NCBI RefSeq assembly: GCF_014171475.1
Contig: NZ_CP048817.1
Location: 310,001 to 374,000 of the forward strand
Source: Sphingomonas sp. So64.6b
GTDB lineage: Bacteria; Pseudomonadota; Alphaproteobacteria; Sphingomonadales; Sphingomonadaceae
Length of the DNA stretch: 64,000 nt
Reading direction: 5' to 3'
Shown here: positions 9,050 through 18,655 of the stretch, piece by piece
Position numbering within the stretch: position 1 is the stretch's first letter
Layout of the letters: every line of letters begins with the position of its first letter
Notes under the pieces: generated by a model
What the model was told of the DNA's origin: nothing
The model's database searches: none
Seen by the model: the letters and a program-made list of their open reading frames with translations, nothing else
Translations under genes and position numbers: made by a program

Positions 9050-12000
9050 ATGAACACACGCCATCTGTTATTCGCCACGACCGCGATCATCATGGCCATG
9101 CCTGCCGCTGCCCAAGCGGCAGCGGATGTTCGCCATGCCATCGACCTTCCGGCCGGACCGCTCGACACCGCCTTGTTTCAGGTCGCGCGCCAGACGGGCG
9201 TACAACTTGTTTTCACCGATCCGGAGATCGCCGGAATTCGGATTGCGCGCGTGTCCGGCACTTATACGACGCGTCAGTTGCTCGACACGTTGCTGGCGAA
9301 AACCGGCTATACCTATCGCTTCACCGGTGCGCGCAGCGTCCGCGTGATCCCGCTTGCCAAGGGCGGAAAGGTCAGGCCGGCGGCGCTCACCCAAACCGCG
9401 CCGCAGAGTAACGACGGACGGGCCGAGGGCGAAGCGGCCAGCACCATCCAGGCCGAAAATGCCGTGGACGGCAATGATCAGCAGGAACAGGGCGATATCG
9501 TCGTCGTCGGCACCCAGATCAAGGGCAGCAAGGTCACCGAAGCGCTGCCCGTGACGGTGGTCGGCGAGCAGGAGATTCGCGCGACCGGAGCGGTGTCGGG
9601 CGACGAGCTGTTCCGTTCGATCCCGCAAATGGGCGATGTCAGCTTCAATTCGAGCTATTTGCCCAACAGCTCCAACTCGGCGCGCGGCGATGTCGGGTCG
9701 GTCAATCTGCGTAACCTGGGTGTCGGCAATACGCTGACCTTGCTCAACGGCCGTCGTGTCGTCGCGCATCCGACCAGCCGCGCCGACGACAATCTCGTGC
9801 CCGTGCAGACCTATAATACCAACGCGATTCCGGTGTTCGGGTTCGAACGGCTGGAGATATTGCGCGATGGCGCGGCGGCGATCTACGGCTCGGACGCGGT
9901 GGCCGGCGTGGTCAACACCGTGCTCAAGACCGATTATTCCGGCGTCCAGATCGAGGGGCAGACCGGCTGGGCCGAGGGCACCAACCTGGCCGAAAGCAAC
10001 CTCAACCTGCTGGCGGGCAAGAATCTCGGCGATCGAGGCAATATCACGCTGTTCGCGAGCTATAATCGGCGTACCTCGCTCGATGCGTCCGACCAGGACT
10101 ATACCGCCTCAGCCAATGTCACGCCGCTTTTCGCCGGTACCCGCTTCGCCAGCGCGACCTCGCTCGACGGGCGCAGTACGATCACGCCATGGGGCTCCTT
10201 CCAGACATTGGGCGGCATCGTCGTCCGGCAGGGCGCCACCAACCTGACCAACGCTTCGGGGCAGTTTCACATCCAGCCGCTTGGCAATGCCGGCTGCGCC
10301 ACCAATGCGGCGACCGGCTTGCCCGGGGGCATTTGCATTGACGATGGCGTCAATTCTGCGGCGGCCGACCGCAATCTCCGCTTCGACGCGCCGCACGCCT
10401 TCAATACCAGCGTGATGCCGTCCCTGAAGCGCGCGAACTTTTTCCTGACCGGCCATTACGCGCTGACCGACGGCCTCGAATTCTTTGGTGAGGCGGGCTA
10501 TTATACCGCGAAGACGCGGAGCATTCAGTCATCGACCGGAACGCTGAGTTCGGGCCCTTTGGTGATCCCCGCATCGAACTACTGGAATCCGTTCGGCCCG
10601 GTGACCTTAAACGGCCAGGCCAATCCTAACCGACTGCCCGGCATCAACGCGCCCGCCGCCGGCCTGCCGGTCATATTGAGCAGTTATAATTTCGCCGATG
10701 TCGGTCCCAACATCGTTGATGTGAAGAACACGCAATACCGCCTGCTTGGCGGGCTGCGCTGGAATTTCCTTGGCTTCCAATGGGAAAGTGCCGCGCTTTA
10801 TTCCGCGGCGAAGGTTCGCGATACGTCGGACGGCATTAGCCAGACATTGCTGCAACGCCAACTCGCGCTGTCGACGCCCGATGCCTATAATCCGTTCAAC
10901 GGCGGCAACCTGCTCGACCCGAGTGGCGCCGATACGACGCCGAACAGCCGCGCGGCGGTCGATGCGATCCGGATCAAGACCCAGCGAGTGAGTAAATCGA
11001 CGCTCGCGATGATCGATCTCAAGGGATCGAACGCCGCTCTGTTCAAGCTGCCCGCCGGCGATGTCGGGCTCGCGATCGGTGGCGAACTTCGCCGTGAGAC
11101 GCAGCGCGACGATCGCGATCCCCGCGTCGATGGCACGATCACCTTTACCGATGCGGTGAACGGCGCGGTCAACGGGTCCGACCTAGTCGGTACCAGTCCT
11201 TCGCCAGATACCAGCGGTCGCCGCACCGTCGCCGCGGCCTATATCGAGCTGGCGGTGCCGGTGATCAGCCCCGAGATGAACATCCCGCTGATCAATAAGA
11301 TCGAATTGCAGATCGCGGGACGGTTCGAGCATTACGACGATGTCGGCAGCGTCGCGAAACCCAAGATCGCCGGCGCCTGGGACGTGTTCCGCGGCCTGCG
11401 CTTCCGGGGTTCCTATGCGCAAGGTTTCAAGGCACCCAATCTCGAACAGATCAACGCGACGGTGGTCACGCGATCGAACACGCGCACCGACTATATCCGC
11501 TGCGAGGCGCAACTCCGAACCGGGGCGATTGCGAATTTCGCCGCCTGTTCGCAGGGCTTTGCGACCACGGCGCAGCGTTCGGGCAATCCCAATCTCAAAC
11601 CCGAAACCTCGAATACCTGGTCGGCGGGTGTCGTGCTGCAGCCCTATTTCCTCGACGGTGCGATCGGCCGGATCACGTTCACGGCCGATTATTGGCACGT
11701 CAGCCAGAAGGGCATTGTCGGCCTGTTCGGGGAAGGCAATGCGCTGATCAACGATTATCTGCTGCGCGCGCAGGGCAGTTCGGATCCCAACGTCATCCGC
11801 GCCGCACCGACCGCCGACGATACCGCGCTGTTTGCCGGAACAAGCCTGGCGCCGGCCGGTCGCGTGCTGTTCGTCAAGGATCAGTACGTCAACCTGCTTC
11901 CGCAAGAGGCGGCAGGCCTCGATCTCGGCCTGATCTGGCGGTTGCCGGATTTCGGCATCGGCCGGTTCAACTTCACCGCCAATGCCGCCCATCTCCGCAA

Positions 12001-12439
12001 ATTCTTCCTCAAGCCCTCGCCCAATATCCAGACCCTGCTCGATGCGCGGGCGGCGGGTACGATCAATGCCGGCACCACGATCACCGGCGGCGGCGACCTG
12101 ATCCGGCAGAATGGCAAGCCGCGCTGGAAGGTCACCGGTACGGCGACGTGGAGCTACAAGCATTTCGAACTGGGCGGCTATACGCAATATACCAGCGACG
12201 TCGATGACACCGGCCTGATCGATTCCGTCGGCAATGCCTGGCTGATCGAGGATCAGATGACGTTCAACGCCTATGCCCAGGTTTCGGTCGGCAATAATCG
12301 CGAGGGCAATTACCGCCTCCGCTTCGGAGTCAGGAACCTGACCAACGAAGCGCCGCCCTTGTCGTCGAACGGGTATCTCGGCTCGATGTACAATCCCTAT
12401 GGCCGTTATTGGTACGCCAGCGTCCGGGCGTCATTCTGA
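9050..12439 (+). CDS. TonB-dependent receptor with N-terminal STN signalling domain
   Basis: A 1129-residue outer-membrane transducer receptor. After a signal peptide (MAMPAAAQAA), residues about 30-105 form a secretin/TonB short N-terminal domain (IDLPAGPLDTALFQVARQTG ... LLAKTGYTYRF), the part that talks to FecR. The plug follows (IVVVGTQIKGSKVTEALPVT, LRNLGVGNTLTLLNGRRVV, LEILRDGAAAIYGSDAVAGV), then a long beta-barrel ending in the aromatic YWYASVRASF. An unusually large barrel and the neighbours suggest a bulky organic ligand rather than a simple siderophore. Start ATG at 9050 has a GAAGGGGG ribosome site. Its stop overlaps the ATG of the next gene by one base, so uptake and cleavage genes are translated together. 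Confidence 0.95.
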   Translation: MNTRHLLFATTAIIMAMPAAAQAAADVRHAIDLPAGPLDTALFQVARQTGVQLVFTDPEIAGIRIARVSGTYTTRQLLDTLLAKTGYTYRFTGARSVRVIPLAKGGKVRPAALTQTAPQSNDGRAEGEAASTIQAENAVDGNDQQEQGDIVVVGTQIKGSKVTEALPVTVVGEQEIRATGAVSGDELFRSIPQMGDVSFNSSYLPNSSNSARGDVGSVNLRNLGVGNTLTLLNGRRVVAHPTSRADDNLVPVQTYNTNAIPVFGFERLEILRDGAAAIYGSDAVAGVVNTVLKTDYSGVQIEGQTGWAEGTNLAESNLNLLAGKNLGDRGNITLFASYNRRTSLDASDQDYTASANVTPLFAGTRFASATSLDGRSTITPWGSFQTLGGIVVRQGATNLTNASGQFHIQPLGNAGCATNAATGLPGGICIDDGVNSAAADRNLRFDAPHAFNTSVMPSLKRANFFLTGHYALTDGLEFFGEAGYYTAKTRSIQSSTGTLSSGPLVIPASNYWNPFGPVTLNGQANPNRLPGINAPAAGLPVILSSYNFADVGPNIVDVKNTQYRLLGGLRWNFLGFQWESAALYSAAKVRDTSDGISQTLLQRQLALSTPDAYNPFNGGNLLDPSGADTTPNSRAAVDAIRIKTQRVSKSTLAMIDLKGSNAALFKLPAGDVGLAIGGELRRETQRDDRDPRVDGTITFTDAVNGAVNGSDLVGTSPSPDTSGRRTVAAAYIELAVPVISPEMNIPLINKIELQIAGRFEHYDDVGSVAKPKIAGAWDVFRGLRFRGSYAQGFKAPNLEQINATVVTRSNTRTDYIRCEAQLRTGAIANFAACSQGFATTAQRSGNPNLKPETSNTWSAGVVLQPYFLDGAIGRITFTADYWHVSQKGIVGLFGEGNALINDYLLRAQGSSDPNVIRAAPTADDTALFAGTSLAPAGRVLFVKDQYVNLLPQEAAGLDLGLIWRLPDFGIGRFNFTANAAHLRKFFLKPSPNIQTLLDARAAGTINAGTTITGGGDLIRQNGKPRWKVTGTATWSYKHFELGGYTQYTSDVDDTGLIDSVGNAWLIEDQMTFNAYAQVSVGNNREGNYRLRFGVRNLTNEAPPLSSNGYLGSMYNPYGRYWYASVRASF

Positions 12440-14193
12440 TGCATCGCCTCCTGCGCTGCGCCGCGGCATGTGCCGCCCTGCTTTCACTGGTCGGTACGCC
12501 AGTCGCGGTGTCGGCACAGGAAGATCCGCCGACGGTGCGTGCCACCAGCGGCGGCGACATCGTTGCCTATGACCAGATCCACAAACCGGTGATCGGCCGG
12601 GGCGGCATGGTCGTGAGCCAGAATGCGGTCGCTGCCAAAGTCGGTGCCGATATCCTGCGCAAGGGCGGCAATGCGGTCGACGCGGCGGTTGCGGTTGGTT
12701 TCGCGCTTGCGGTGGTGCTGCCCCGCGCGGGCAATGTCGGCGGCGGCGGTTATATGCTGGTGCACATGCCGGCCAAAGGCGGCAAGCCGGCGGCCGACCT
12801 GGCGATCGACTATTACGGCCAGGCTTCGCGCAACACGACGCCGGACCTGTTGCTCGACGTCAAAGGCAAGTTCGACCCGGCCAAGGGTTATTCGATGAAG
12901 GGTGTCGCCATTCCCGGCACCGTCGCCGGTTTATGGGAGGCGCATCAGCGTTTCGGCAGCTTGCCGTGGGGCACACTGATCGCACCGGCGATCGCCATGG
13001 CGACCAAAGGCGTCAAGCTGAGCGATGACGAGGCGCAAGCCAATGCCGACCAGAAAAAGGCGATGGCCGATGATCCAGCAGCGCTGGCGGTCTATTTCAA
13101 GCCCGACGGCAGCGCCTATGCGCCGGGCGAGACCTGGCGCCAGCCGGACCTGGCGGACACGCTCAAGACGATCGCCGCCAAGGGGCGCGACGGATTTTAT
13201 GCCGGGCCGCTCGCGGAGAAGATCACCGCCGGGATCAAAGCCGGGGGCGGGGTGATCGACGCGCGCGACCTCGCCGACTATCGCCCGATCGTCTCGGCGC
13301 CGATCTGGTCGAGCTATCGTGGCCGCAGGATCGCCTATATGCCGCCGACCGCCTCCGGGGTGAGCGTTGCCGAGGCGATGAACATCCTCGAAACTTTTCC
13401 GGTGCGGGAGGGCAAATGGGGTAGCACTGCCAATCTTCACCTGCTCGCCGAAACGCTGAAGATCGTGTCGTCCGACCGCCGCCTGGTTGGTGGCGGGCCC
13501 GATTGGCGGACTCCGGCGTCGGGGCTGGCGAGCAAGGGTTATGCAGCCGAGCGTGCGAAGTTGATCCGTACCGATCGCTCGCTTGGCCGGCACGATGTGC
13601 CCGACGGCAATCCCTATCCGTTCGAGAGCAAGGACACGACGCACTTCTCGATCGTCGATGGGCAGGGCGGGGCGGTCAGCAACACCTATACGCTGTCGGC
13701 TTCCTATGGTGCGCATGTCGTTGCGCCGGGCACCGGCATCCTGCTCAACAACTCGCTCGGCAATCTCGCATGGGGTCGCGGCACCGATGGTGAGCGCCAG
13801 GCAACGCTGCCGGTAGCGGGCAAGCGCGTCGGTTCGACGATCACGCCGATCATCGTCTTCCAGAACGACAAGCCATGGCTGGTCACCGGCACGCCGGGCG
13901 GCGGCTATATCATCGCGACGATGGTGCAGATGCTGTCCAATGTGATGGACTTCGATCTCAACGTGGCCGAGGCGGCGGAGCGCCCCCGCATCAACCAGGG
14001 TGGTGGCGACGCGCCGCTGGAACTCGAACAGGGCTTTTCGCCCGACCTCATCGGATTGCTCGAAGCGAAGGGTCACAAGGTACGGATGTCGAACACGATG
14101 GGCAGCGTGCAATCGGTCATGGTCGACGGCGACCGCTTCCTCGGCGCGGCTGATACACGCCGCCCGGATGCAATGGCGGTCGGGGTTCGCTAG
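12439..14193 (+). CDS. ggt: Gamma-glutamyltransferase-family enzyme (Ntn hydrolase), periplasmic
   Basis: A 584-residue precursor with a signal peptide (AACAALLSLVGTPVAVSAQ). The large-subunit half has the family pattern GGMVVSQNAVAAKVGADILR and LRKGGNAVDAAVAVGFAL. The self-cleavage site and nucleophile are preserved: Thr400 in DTTHFSIVDGQGGAVS. The oxyanion region GTPGGGYIIATM is also intact. One feature departs from classical enzymes: the MDDF motif that contacts the alpha-amino group of gamma-glutamyl donors in the E. coli enzyme is replaced by NNSLGNL near residues 437-443. It may thus be a GGT-like amidase/acylase with another substrate. I start at ATG 12439 (TGATG overlap with the receptor stop) because the signal peptide then begins properly. 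Confidence 0.9.
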   Translation: MHRLLRCAAACAALLSLVGTPVAVSAQEDPPTVRATSGGDIVAYDQIHKPVIGRGGMVVSQNAVAAKVGADILRKGGNAVDAAVAVGFALAVVLPRAGNVGGGGYMLVHMPAKGGKPAADLAIDYYGQASRNTTPDLLLDVKGKFDPAKGYSMKGVAIPGTVAGLWEAHQRFGSLPWGTLIAPAIAMATKGVKLSDDEAQANADQKKAMADDPAALAVYFKPDGSAYAPGETWRQPDLADTLKTIAAKGRDGFYAGPLAEKITAGIKAGGGVIDARDLADYRPIVSAPIWSSYRGRRIAYMPPTASGVSVAEAMNILETFPVREGKWGSTANLHLLAETLKIVSSDRRLVGGGPDWRTPASGLASKGYAAERAKLIRTDRSLGRHDVPDGNPYPFESKDTTHFSIVDGQGGAVSNTYTLSASYGAHVVAPGTGILLNNSLGNLAWGRGTDGERQATLPVAGKRVGSTITPIIVFQNDKPWLVTGTPGGGYIIATMVQMLSNVMDFDLNVAEAAERPRINQGGGDAPLELEQGFSPDLIGLLEAKGHKVRMSNTMGSVQSVMVDGDRFLGAADTRRPDAMAVGVR

Positions 14194-14215
14194 CCTCCGA
14201 GAAAAGGGAATGACG

Positions 14216-15673
14216 ATGATTCGCAGCCTGCTCTTTGCCACAACGGCGCTCGCGCTCTCCGCAGCCGCGCGCGCCCAGCCGCTGCCCGATGCGCAGCGCG
14301 GCGCGATCCTCGCCAATGTCGATGGCCGCGCGCCGGCACTGGCTGCGACCGCGAAGAAGATCTGGGACTATGCCGAAGTCGGCTTTCAGGAGACCAAGAG
14401 TTCGGAGCTGCTTCAGGCCGATCTCAAAAAAGCCGGATTCGCCCTCACGCCGGGCGTCGCGGGTATGCCGACAGCGTTCGTCGCCAGCTTCAAGAACGGC
14501 AACGGCCCGGTGATTGCCGTGTTGGCCGAATTCGATGCGCTGCCCGGCCTCGCGCAGGAAGCGACGCCGACGCGCGCCCCGATTGCCGGGAAGGCGGCCG
14601 GTCATGGTTGTGGCCATAATATCTTTGGCGCTGCGTCGATCACCGCCGCGATGGCGATCAAGGACTGGATGGTCGCCAACAAGATCCAGGGCGAACTCCG
14701 CGTCTACGGCACGCCGGCGGAAGAGGGCGGCTCGGGCAAGGTCTATATGGTGCGCGCCGGCCTGTTCGACGATGTCGATGCGGTGCTGCACTGGCATCCC
14801 GGCGACCAGAACGGCGTCGCGGTGGGCAAGAGCCAGGCGAATATCTCGGGCAAGTTCCGCTTCCATGGCCTCGCCGCGCACGCCTCGGCCGCACCCGACA
14901 AGGGGCGGTCAGCGCTCGACGGGGTCGAGGTGATGAACGTCGCGGTCAATTACTTGCGCGAGCACATCCCGATGTCGACGCGTATCCATTACATCGTCAC
15001 CAATGGCGGCCAGGCGCCCAACGTCGTGCCCGACTTCGCCGAAAGCTATTATTACGTGCGCAACACCGATCCGGCGATCGTCAAATCGGTGATGGCGCGG
15101 GTGCAGAAGGCGGCCGAGGGTGCCGCGATCGCGACCGGCACCACGGTCGAGTTCGAGGCGACCGGTGGCGTCTATTCGATGCTGGCGAGCAACACATTGG
15201 CGGCGGTCATGCAGCGCAACCTGAAGAGTGTCGGTGGCGAGACCTGGACGCCGGAGGAACTACAATGGGCCACCGCCATTCAGAAGACATTGCCGACGCA
15301 AAAGCCACTCGCTGCGGTCGCCGGGATCGATCCGATCTGGGCCGGTGACATGGGTGGATCGACCGATGTGTCGGACATCAGCTGGACGACGCCGACGATT
15401 GGCCTCGGCACGGCAACCTGGGTGCCCGGCACACCGGCACATAGCTGGCAGGCAGTCGCCGCGTCGGGGATGAGCATCGGCGCAAAGGGTGGGGTTGTCG
15501 CCGCCAAGACAATCGCGCTGACCGCCGCCGACCTGTTCACCAGTCCGCAGACGCTGGCCGAGGCGAAGGCGGAGTTGGTCAAGGCGCGCGGCCCGAACTT
15601 CCGCTACGAAGCGATGCTCGGCGAGCGCAAGCCGGCGCTCGATTATCGGAAGGCAACGGGCGGATCGGAGTAA
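14216..15673 (+). CDS. M20-family amidohydrolase, AbgB-like, exported
   Basis: A metallo-amidohydrolase of about 485 residues. It resembles AbgB, the subunit of p-aminobenzoyl-glutamate hydrolase, over its full length but carries a signal peptide (SLLFATTALALSAAARA), so it should work in the periplasm. Metal and catalytic motifs are visible: AEFDALPGLAQEA, GHGCGHNIFGAAS, GTPAEEGGSGKVYMV, LHWHPGD and the closing GTPAHSWQ. The dimerisation lid domain lies in the middle (FRFHGLAAHASAAPDKGRSA). ATG 14216 is preferred because AAGGGA is six bases upstream; ATG 14210 is two codons longer. The gene lies 22 bp after the GGT-like gene and probably finishes degrading the imported amide or glutamate conjugate. 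Confidence 0.88.
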   Translation: MIRSLLFATTALALSAAARAQPLPDAQRGAILANVDGRAPALAATAKKIWDYAEVGFQETKSSELLQADLKKAGFALTPGVAGMPTAFVASFKNGNGPVIAVLAEFDALPGLAQEATPTRAPIAGKAAGHGCGHNIFGAASITAAMAIKDWMVANKIQGELRVYGTPAEEGGSGKVYMVRAGLFDDVDAVLHWHPGDQNGVAVGKSQANISGKFRFHGLAAHASAAPDKGRSALDGVEVMNVAVNYLREHIPMSTRIHYIVTNGGQAPNVVPDFAESYYYVRNTDPAIVKSVMARVQKAAEGAAIATGTTVEFEATGGVYSMLASNTLAAVMQRNLKSVGGETWTPEELQWATAIQKTLPTQKPLAAVAGIDPIWAGDMGGSTDVSDISWTTPTIGLGTATWVPGTPAHSWQAVAASGMSIGAKGGVVAAKTIALTAADLFTSPQTLAEAKAELVKARGPNFRYEAMLGERKPALDYRKATGGSE

Positions 15674-15695
15674 GGGGAAGCGGCTCCCTCTGTCC

Positions 15696-15713
15696 TCCCC
15701 GCGAAACCGGGGA
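15696..15713. terminator. Hairpin between convergent genes
   Basis: TCCCCG and CGGGGA arms flank a six-base loop (CGAAAC) between the stop of the AbgB-like gene and the stop of the Nramp gene. There is no T-run, but the position between two convergent stops suits a bidirectional terminator or a REP-type hairpin. Confidence 0.45.
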
Positions 15714-15745
15714 TGACGGGCCAGTTCAGTCCGAAGTCATCCTGT

Positions 15746-17080
15746 TTAAAAGAAGAACTGAATCAGCAGCGTCGTGTTCAACCCGATCACGACCGCCGCG
15801 ATTCCCCAGGCGGTGACCTTCAGCCATAGCGGATTGGCGAACACGCCCATTGTCGCGCGGCTGCTGGTGAAGCTGACCAGCGGCACGATCGCGAAGGGCA
15901 ATTGCAGACTCAGCACGACCTGGCTCAACACCAGCAATTGAGTCGCGCCGGCATTACCCGCGATCGCCACGACGATCACGGCGGGCACGATCGCGATCAT
16001 GCGTGTCACCATGCGCCGGATCCACACGCGCAGCTTGAGGTTGAGGAATCCCTCCATCACGATCTGGCCGGCGAGCGTGCCGGTGACGGTCGAATTCTGC
16101 CCCGACGCGAGCAAGGCCACCGCGAACACCACGCTCGCCGCGCCCGCACCGAGCGTCGGGGACAGGAGCTTATAGGCCTGGTCGATATCGGCGACATCGG
16201 TCTGGCCGGTGGTGTGGAACGCAGCCGCCGCGAGGATCAGGATCGAGGCGTTGATGAACAGCGCGAGGCCGAGTGCGATGGTGCTGTCGAGCGTCGCATG
16301 GCGCACCGCATCGCGCTTGCCCGCCTCGTCCTGGCCGAACTGGCGGGTCTGCACGATCGAGCTGTGCAGGTAAAGATTATGGGGCATCACGGTCGCACCG
16401 AGAATGCCGATTGCGATATAGAGCATCGCCGGATTGGTGACGATCTCGGTGGTCGGGATCAGTCCGCCCATGATCGCGGCGATGCTCGGCTGGGCGATCG
16501 CCAGTTCATAGGCGAAGCAGCCGGCGATGACGATCAGCAGCGTGATGATGAACGCCTCGAGCTTGCGGAAGCCGAAGCGCTGTAGTGACAGGATGATGAG
16601 CACGTCGAACGCAGTCAGACATACACCCGCGACAAGCGGCAGGCCGAAGAGCAATTGCAAGGCGATCGCCGTGCCGAGTACTTCGGCCAGATCGCAAGCG
16701 ATGATCGCCAGTTCGCACAACAGCCACAGTGCGAAATTGACCGTGCGGCCATAATGGGCGCGGCACGCCTGGGCGAGATCGAGCCCGGCGACGATGCCGA
16801 GCTTCGCCGACAATGACTGCAGCACCATCGCCATCAGGTTCGACAGCAGGATGACCGAGAGCAAAGTATAGCCGAACGCGGAACCGCCCGCGAGGTCGGT
16901 CGCCCAGTTACCCGGATCCATATAACCGACTGCGACAAGATAACCGGGCCCGGCAAACGCGCCGAGCTTGCCCCAGAAGCGCCCCCTGCCGAGCGGCACG
17001 GCGACCGTGCGGTAACTTTCCGACAGTGACGGCGTGCGTTCGTGCGCGACGGCTTCGGAAAAAGGTGGCGGCGGCGGCAT
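15746..17080 (-). CDS. mntH: Nramp-family divalent metal (Mn/Fe) transporter
   Basis: A 444-residue proton-coupled Mn2+/Fe2+ importer. The metal-binding motif in helix 1 is intact ([18 protein letters not shown]), as is the MPHN motif of helix 6 ([17 protein letters not shown]). Eleven hydrophobic segments can be traced to the C-terminal [14 protein letters not shown]. The N-terminal roughly 30 residues ([17 protein letters not shown]) are a poorly conserved cytoplasmic tail; ATG at 17080 is used. The gene lies downstream of mtnP on the same strand with a strong GC hairpin in between, so it probably has its own transcription start. No clear MntR or Fur site was identified by eye. Confidence 0.95.
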   Translation of the reverse strand: MPPPPPFSEAVAHERTPSLSESYRTVAVPLGRGRFWGKLGAFAGPGYLVAVGYMDPGNWATDLAGGSAFGYTLLSVILLSNLMAMVLQSLSAKLGIVAGLDLAQACRAHYGRTVNFALWLLCELAIIACDLAEVLGTAIALQLLFGLPLVAGVCLTAFDVLIILSLQRFGFRKLEAFIITLLIVIAGCFAYELAIAQPSIAAIMGGLIPTTEIVTNPAMLYIAIGILGATVMPHNLYLHSSIVQTRQFGQDEAGKRDAVRHATLDSTIALGLALFINASILILAAAAFHTTGQTDVADIDQAYKLLSPTLGAGAASVVFAVALLASGQNSTVTGTLAGQIVMEGFLNLKLRVWIRRMVTRMIAIVPAVIVVAIAGNAGATQLLVLSQVVLSLQLPFAIVPLVSFTSSRATMGVFANPLWLKVTAWGIAAVVIGLNTTLLIQFFF

Positions 17081-17130
17081 CGGGTTTTTCAGTCACCGAT
17101 GCGGAGGCTGGCGTCAACCGATCACTTGAC

Positions 17131-17149
17131 CCTCCCCGTTCCGGGGAGG
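17131..17149. terminator. Perfect GC hairpin downstream of mtnP
   Basis: CCTCCCCG, a three-base loop, then CGGGGAGG make a perfect 8-bp stem just after the mtnP stop and about 50 bp before mntH. It would separate transcription of the two genes. It also resembles short intergenic palindromes elsewhere in the window (15.7 and 24.4 kb). Confidence 0.55.
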
Positions 17150-17151
17150 AA

Positions 17152-18024
17152 CTACTTGCCCAAAACCCGCCCCATCACCGCATCGAGCTTCGCCAGCAAT
17201 GCCGGGTCGCGAGCCTCGGGTGCGGTGATCAGAGCGGCATCGAGCACCGTATCGAGTGGGCAGGGGGTTCGCTCCGCCGGAAGTGCTCCGGCAAATGCGG
17301 CCACAGCCTGCCGCGCGATGGCCCCATTTGCGCCCATCTGTGTAATTATTGCGCTGACTTCCACATGATGAGCCTCTTCTCTCCAGCAGTCATAATCAGT
17401 GACCATTCCGACCAGCGCGTAGGGCAGTTCCGCCTCGCGCGCGAGCCTGGCTTCGGGCATTGCGGTCATGCCGATTACGTCGGCACCCCATTGCCGGTAA
17501 AGCAGGCTTTCCGCGCGGCTGGAGAATTGCGGCCCCTCCATGGCGAGATAGGTACCACCCTTGGTGACCGTGCCACCCGCGGCGTTCACCGCTTCGGCGG
17601 CAAAGGCCGAGAGGCGCGGACAGACTGGTTCGGCCATCGAGACATGTGCGACCATGCCGCTGCCGAAGAAGCTCGATGGCCTGGCGACGGTACGATCGAT
17701 GAACTGGTCGACCACCACGAAGCTGCCCGGCGGCAATTCCTCGCGCAGCGACCCGATCGACGAGATCGCGAGAATATCGGTGCAGCCGGCACGTTTCAGC
17801 GCGTCGATATTGGCGCGCGCGTTCAATTCGGACGGCGAAATATGGTGTCCCCTTCCGTGACGGGGCAGAAACACCAGCTTGACTCCACCGATCGATCCGA
17901 ACAGCAATTCATCGGATGGGTCGCCCCATGGAGTCTCGACACGCCGCCATTCGGCGTCCTCAAGCGCGTCGATCGCATAAAGGCCCGACCCGCCGATGAT
18001 CCCGATCGTCCAACCGTCACCCAT
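17152..18024 (-). CDS. mtnP: S-methyl-5'-thioadenosine phosphorylase
   Basis: A 290-residue enzyme of the purine nucleoside phosphorylase family that splits methylthioadenosine (from polyamine or homoserine-lactone synthesis) into adenine and methylthioribose-1-phosphate. Seen motifs: the N-terminal GIIGGSGLYAI, the phosphate-binding PRHGRGHHISPSELNARAN, the substrate strand GGTYLAMEGPQFSSRAE, GMTAMPEARLAREAELPYA and the acidic VTDYDCW that selects the purine. Length is typical. The gene is followed by a hairpin and is divergent from the DUF2147 gene, with about 64 bp shared upstream. Confidence 0.95.
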   Translation of the reverse strand: MGDGWTIGIIGGSGLYAIDALEDAEWRRVETPWGDPSDELLFGSIGGVKLVFLPRHGRGHHISPSELNARANIDALKRAGCTDILAISSIGSLREELPPGSFVVVDQFIDRTVARPSSFFGSGMVAHVSMAEPVCPRLSAFAAEAVNAAGGTVTKGGTYLAMEGPQFSSRAESLLYRQWGADVIGMTAMPEARLAREAELPYALVGMVTDYDCWREEAHHVEVSAIITQMGANGAIARQAVAAFAGALPAERTPCPLDTVLDAALITAPEARDPALLAKLDAVMGRVLGK

Positions 18025-18088
18025 CCGTCACCCTCCGCCGTTACCGAATCGCGGCGTATGAACTGCCGTTTCCTGGAGCTATGATATT

Positions 18089-18511
18089 ATGCGTATCGCC
18101 GCATTCCTTTCCGTATTTTTTGCAACGTCGGCGCTGTTTCCTGCGATGGCGCAGGCCGCCGAGCCGGTGCTCGGCCGCTGGGTGACGCAGAACCAGAAGG
18201 CGGTGGTCGAGATTGCGCCATGCGGCTCTGCAGTGTGCGGCCATATCGTCAAGCTGCTGCCCAAGTCCGATGTCGGCAAGACGGTGGACGAGCGCAATTC
18301 CAACCCGAAGCTGCGCCGGCGTCCATTGGTCGGCCTGCCGATCTTTCTCAGTATGAAAGACAGCGGCGACGACTGGCGCGGGCGGCTCTACGATCCGCAA
18401 TATGGCAACACCTATAGCTCTGTGGTGAGCCGTAATCCGGATGGCACGCTGCGCGTGAAGGGATGTTACTTCATCATTTGTAAGACGCAGACCTGGAAGC
18501 CGGCGGGGTGA
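18089..18511 (+). CDS. DUF2147 domain exported protein
   Basis: A 140-residue secreted protein. The signal peptide ends AMAQAAEP; the rest is a single DUF2147 domain, recognised by VLGRWVTQNQKAVVEIAPCG, the paired cysteines in CGSAVCGHIVKL, WRGRLYDPQYGNTYSS and GTLRVKGCYFIICKTQTW. The four cysteines could form two disulfides in the periplasm. The function of the family is not established. It stands alone, divergent from mtnP; GGAG lies about 11 bases before the ATG. Confidence 0.85.
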   Translation: MRIAAFLSVFFATSALFPAMAQAAEPVLGRWVTQNQKAVVEIAPCGSAVCGHIVKLLPKSDVGKTVDERNSNPKLRRRPLVGLPIFLSMKDSGDDWRGRLYDPQYGNTYSSVVSRNPDGTLRVKGCYFIICKTQTWKPAG

Positions 18512-18655
18512 CCGTCCGGACCTGAGGCGAACGGTTTATTCATCGCGAGGTTTCATCCGTGATGCGGATGATGTGTCGGCTATCCCGATATGGGCCATTC
18601 GCTGTCGTGTCGGGGATGGCGGCTGGTGGCGTTTTGACATAGGCCGCAAAGCGCC

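Noticed and set aside
11183..12187. 334-codon minus-strand frame
   Set aside because: Antisense to the barrel of the STN TonB receptor, with the composition typical of a shadow frame.
12931..14316. 461-codon minus-strand frame
   Set aside because: Lies opposite the GGT-family gene with its intact catalytic motifs; no domain in the reverse product.
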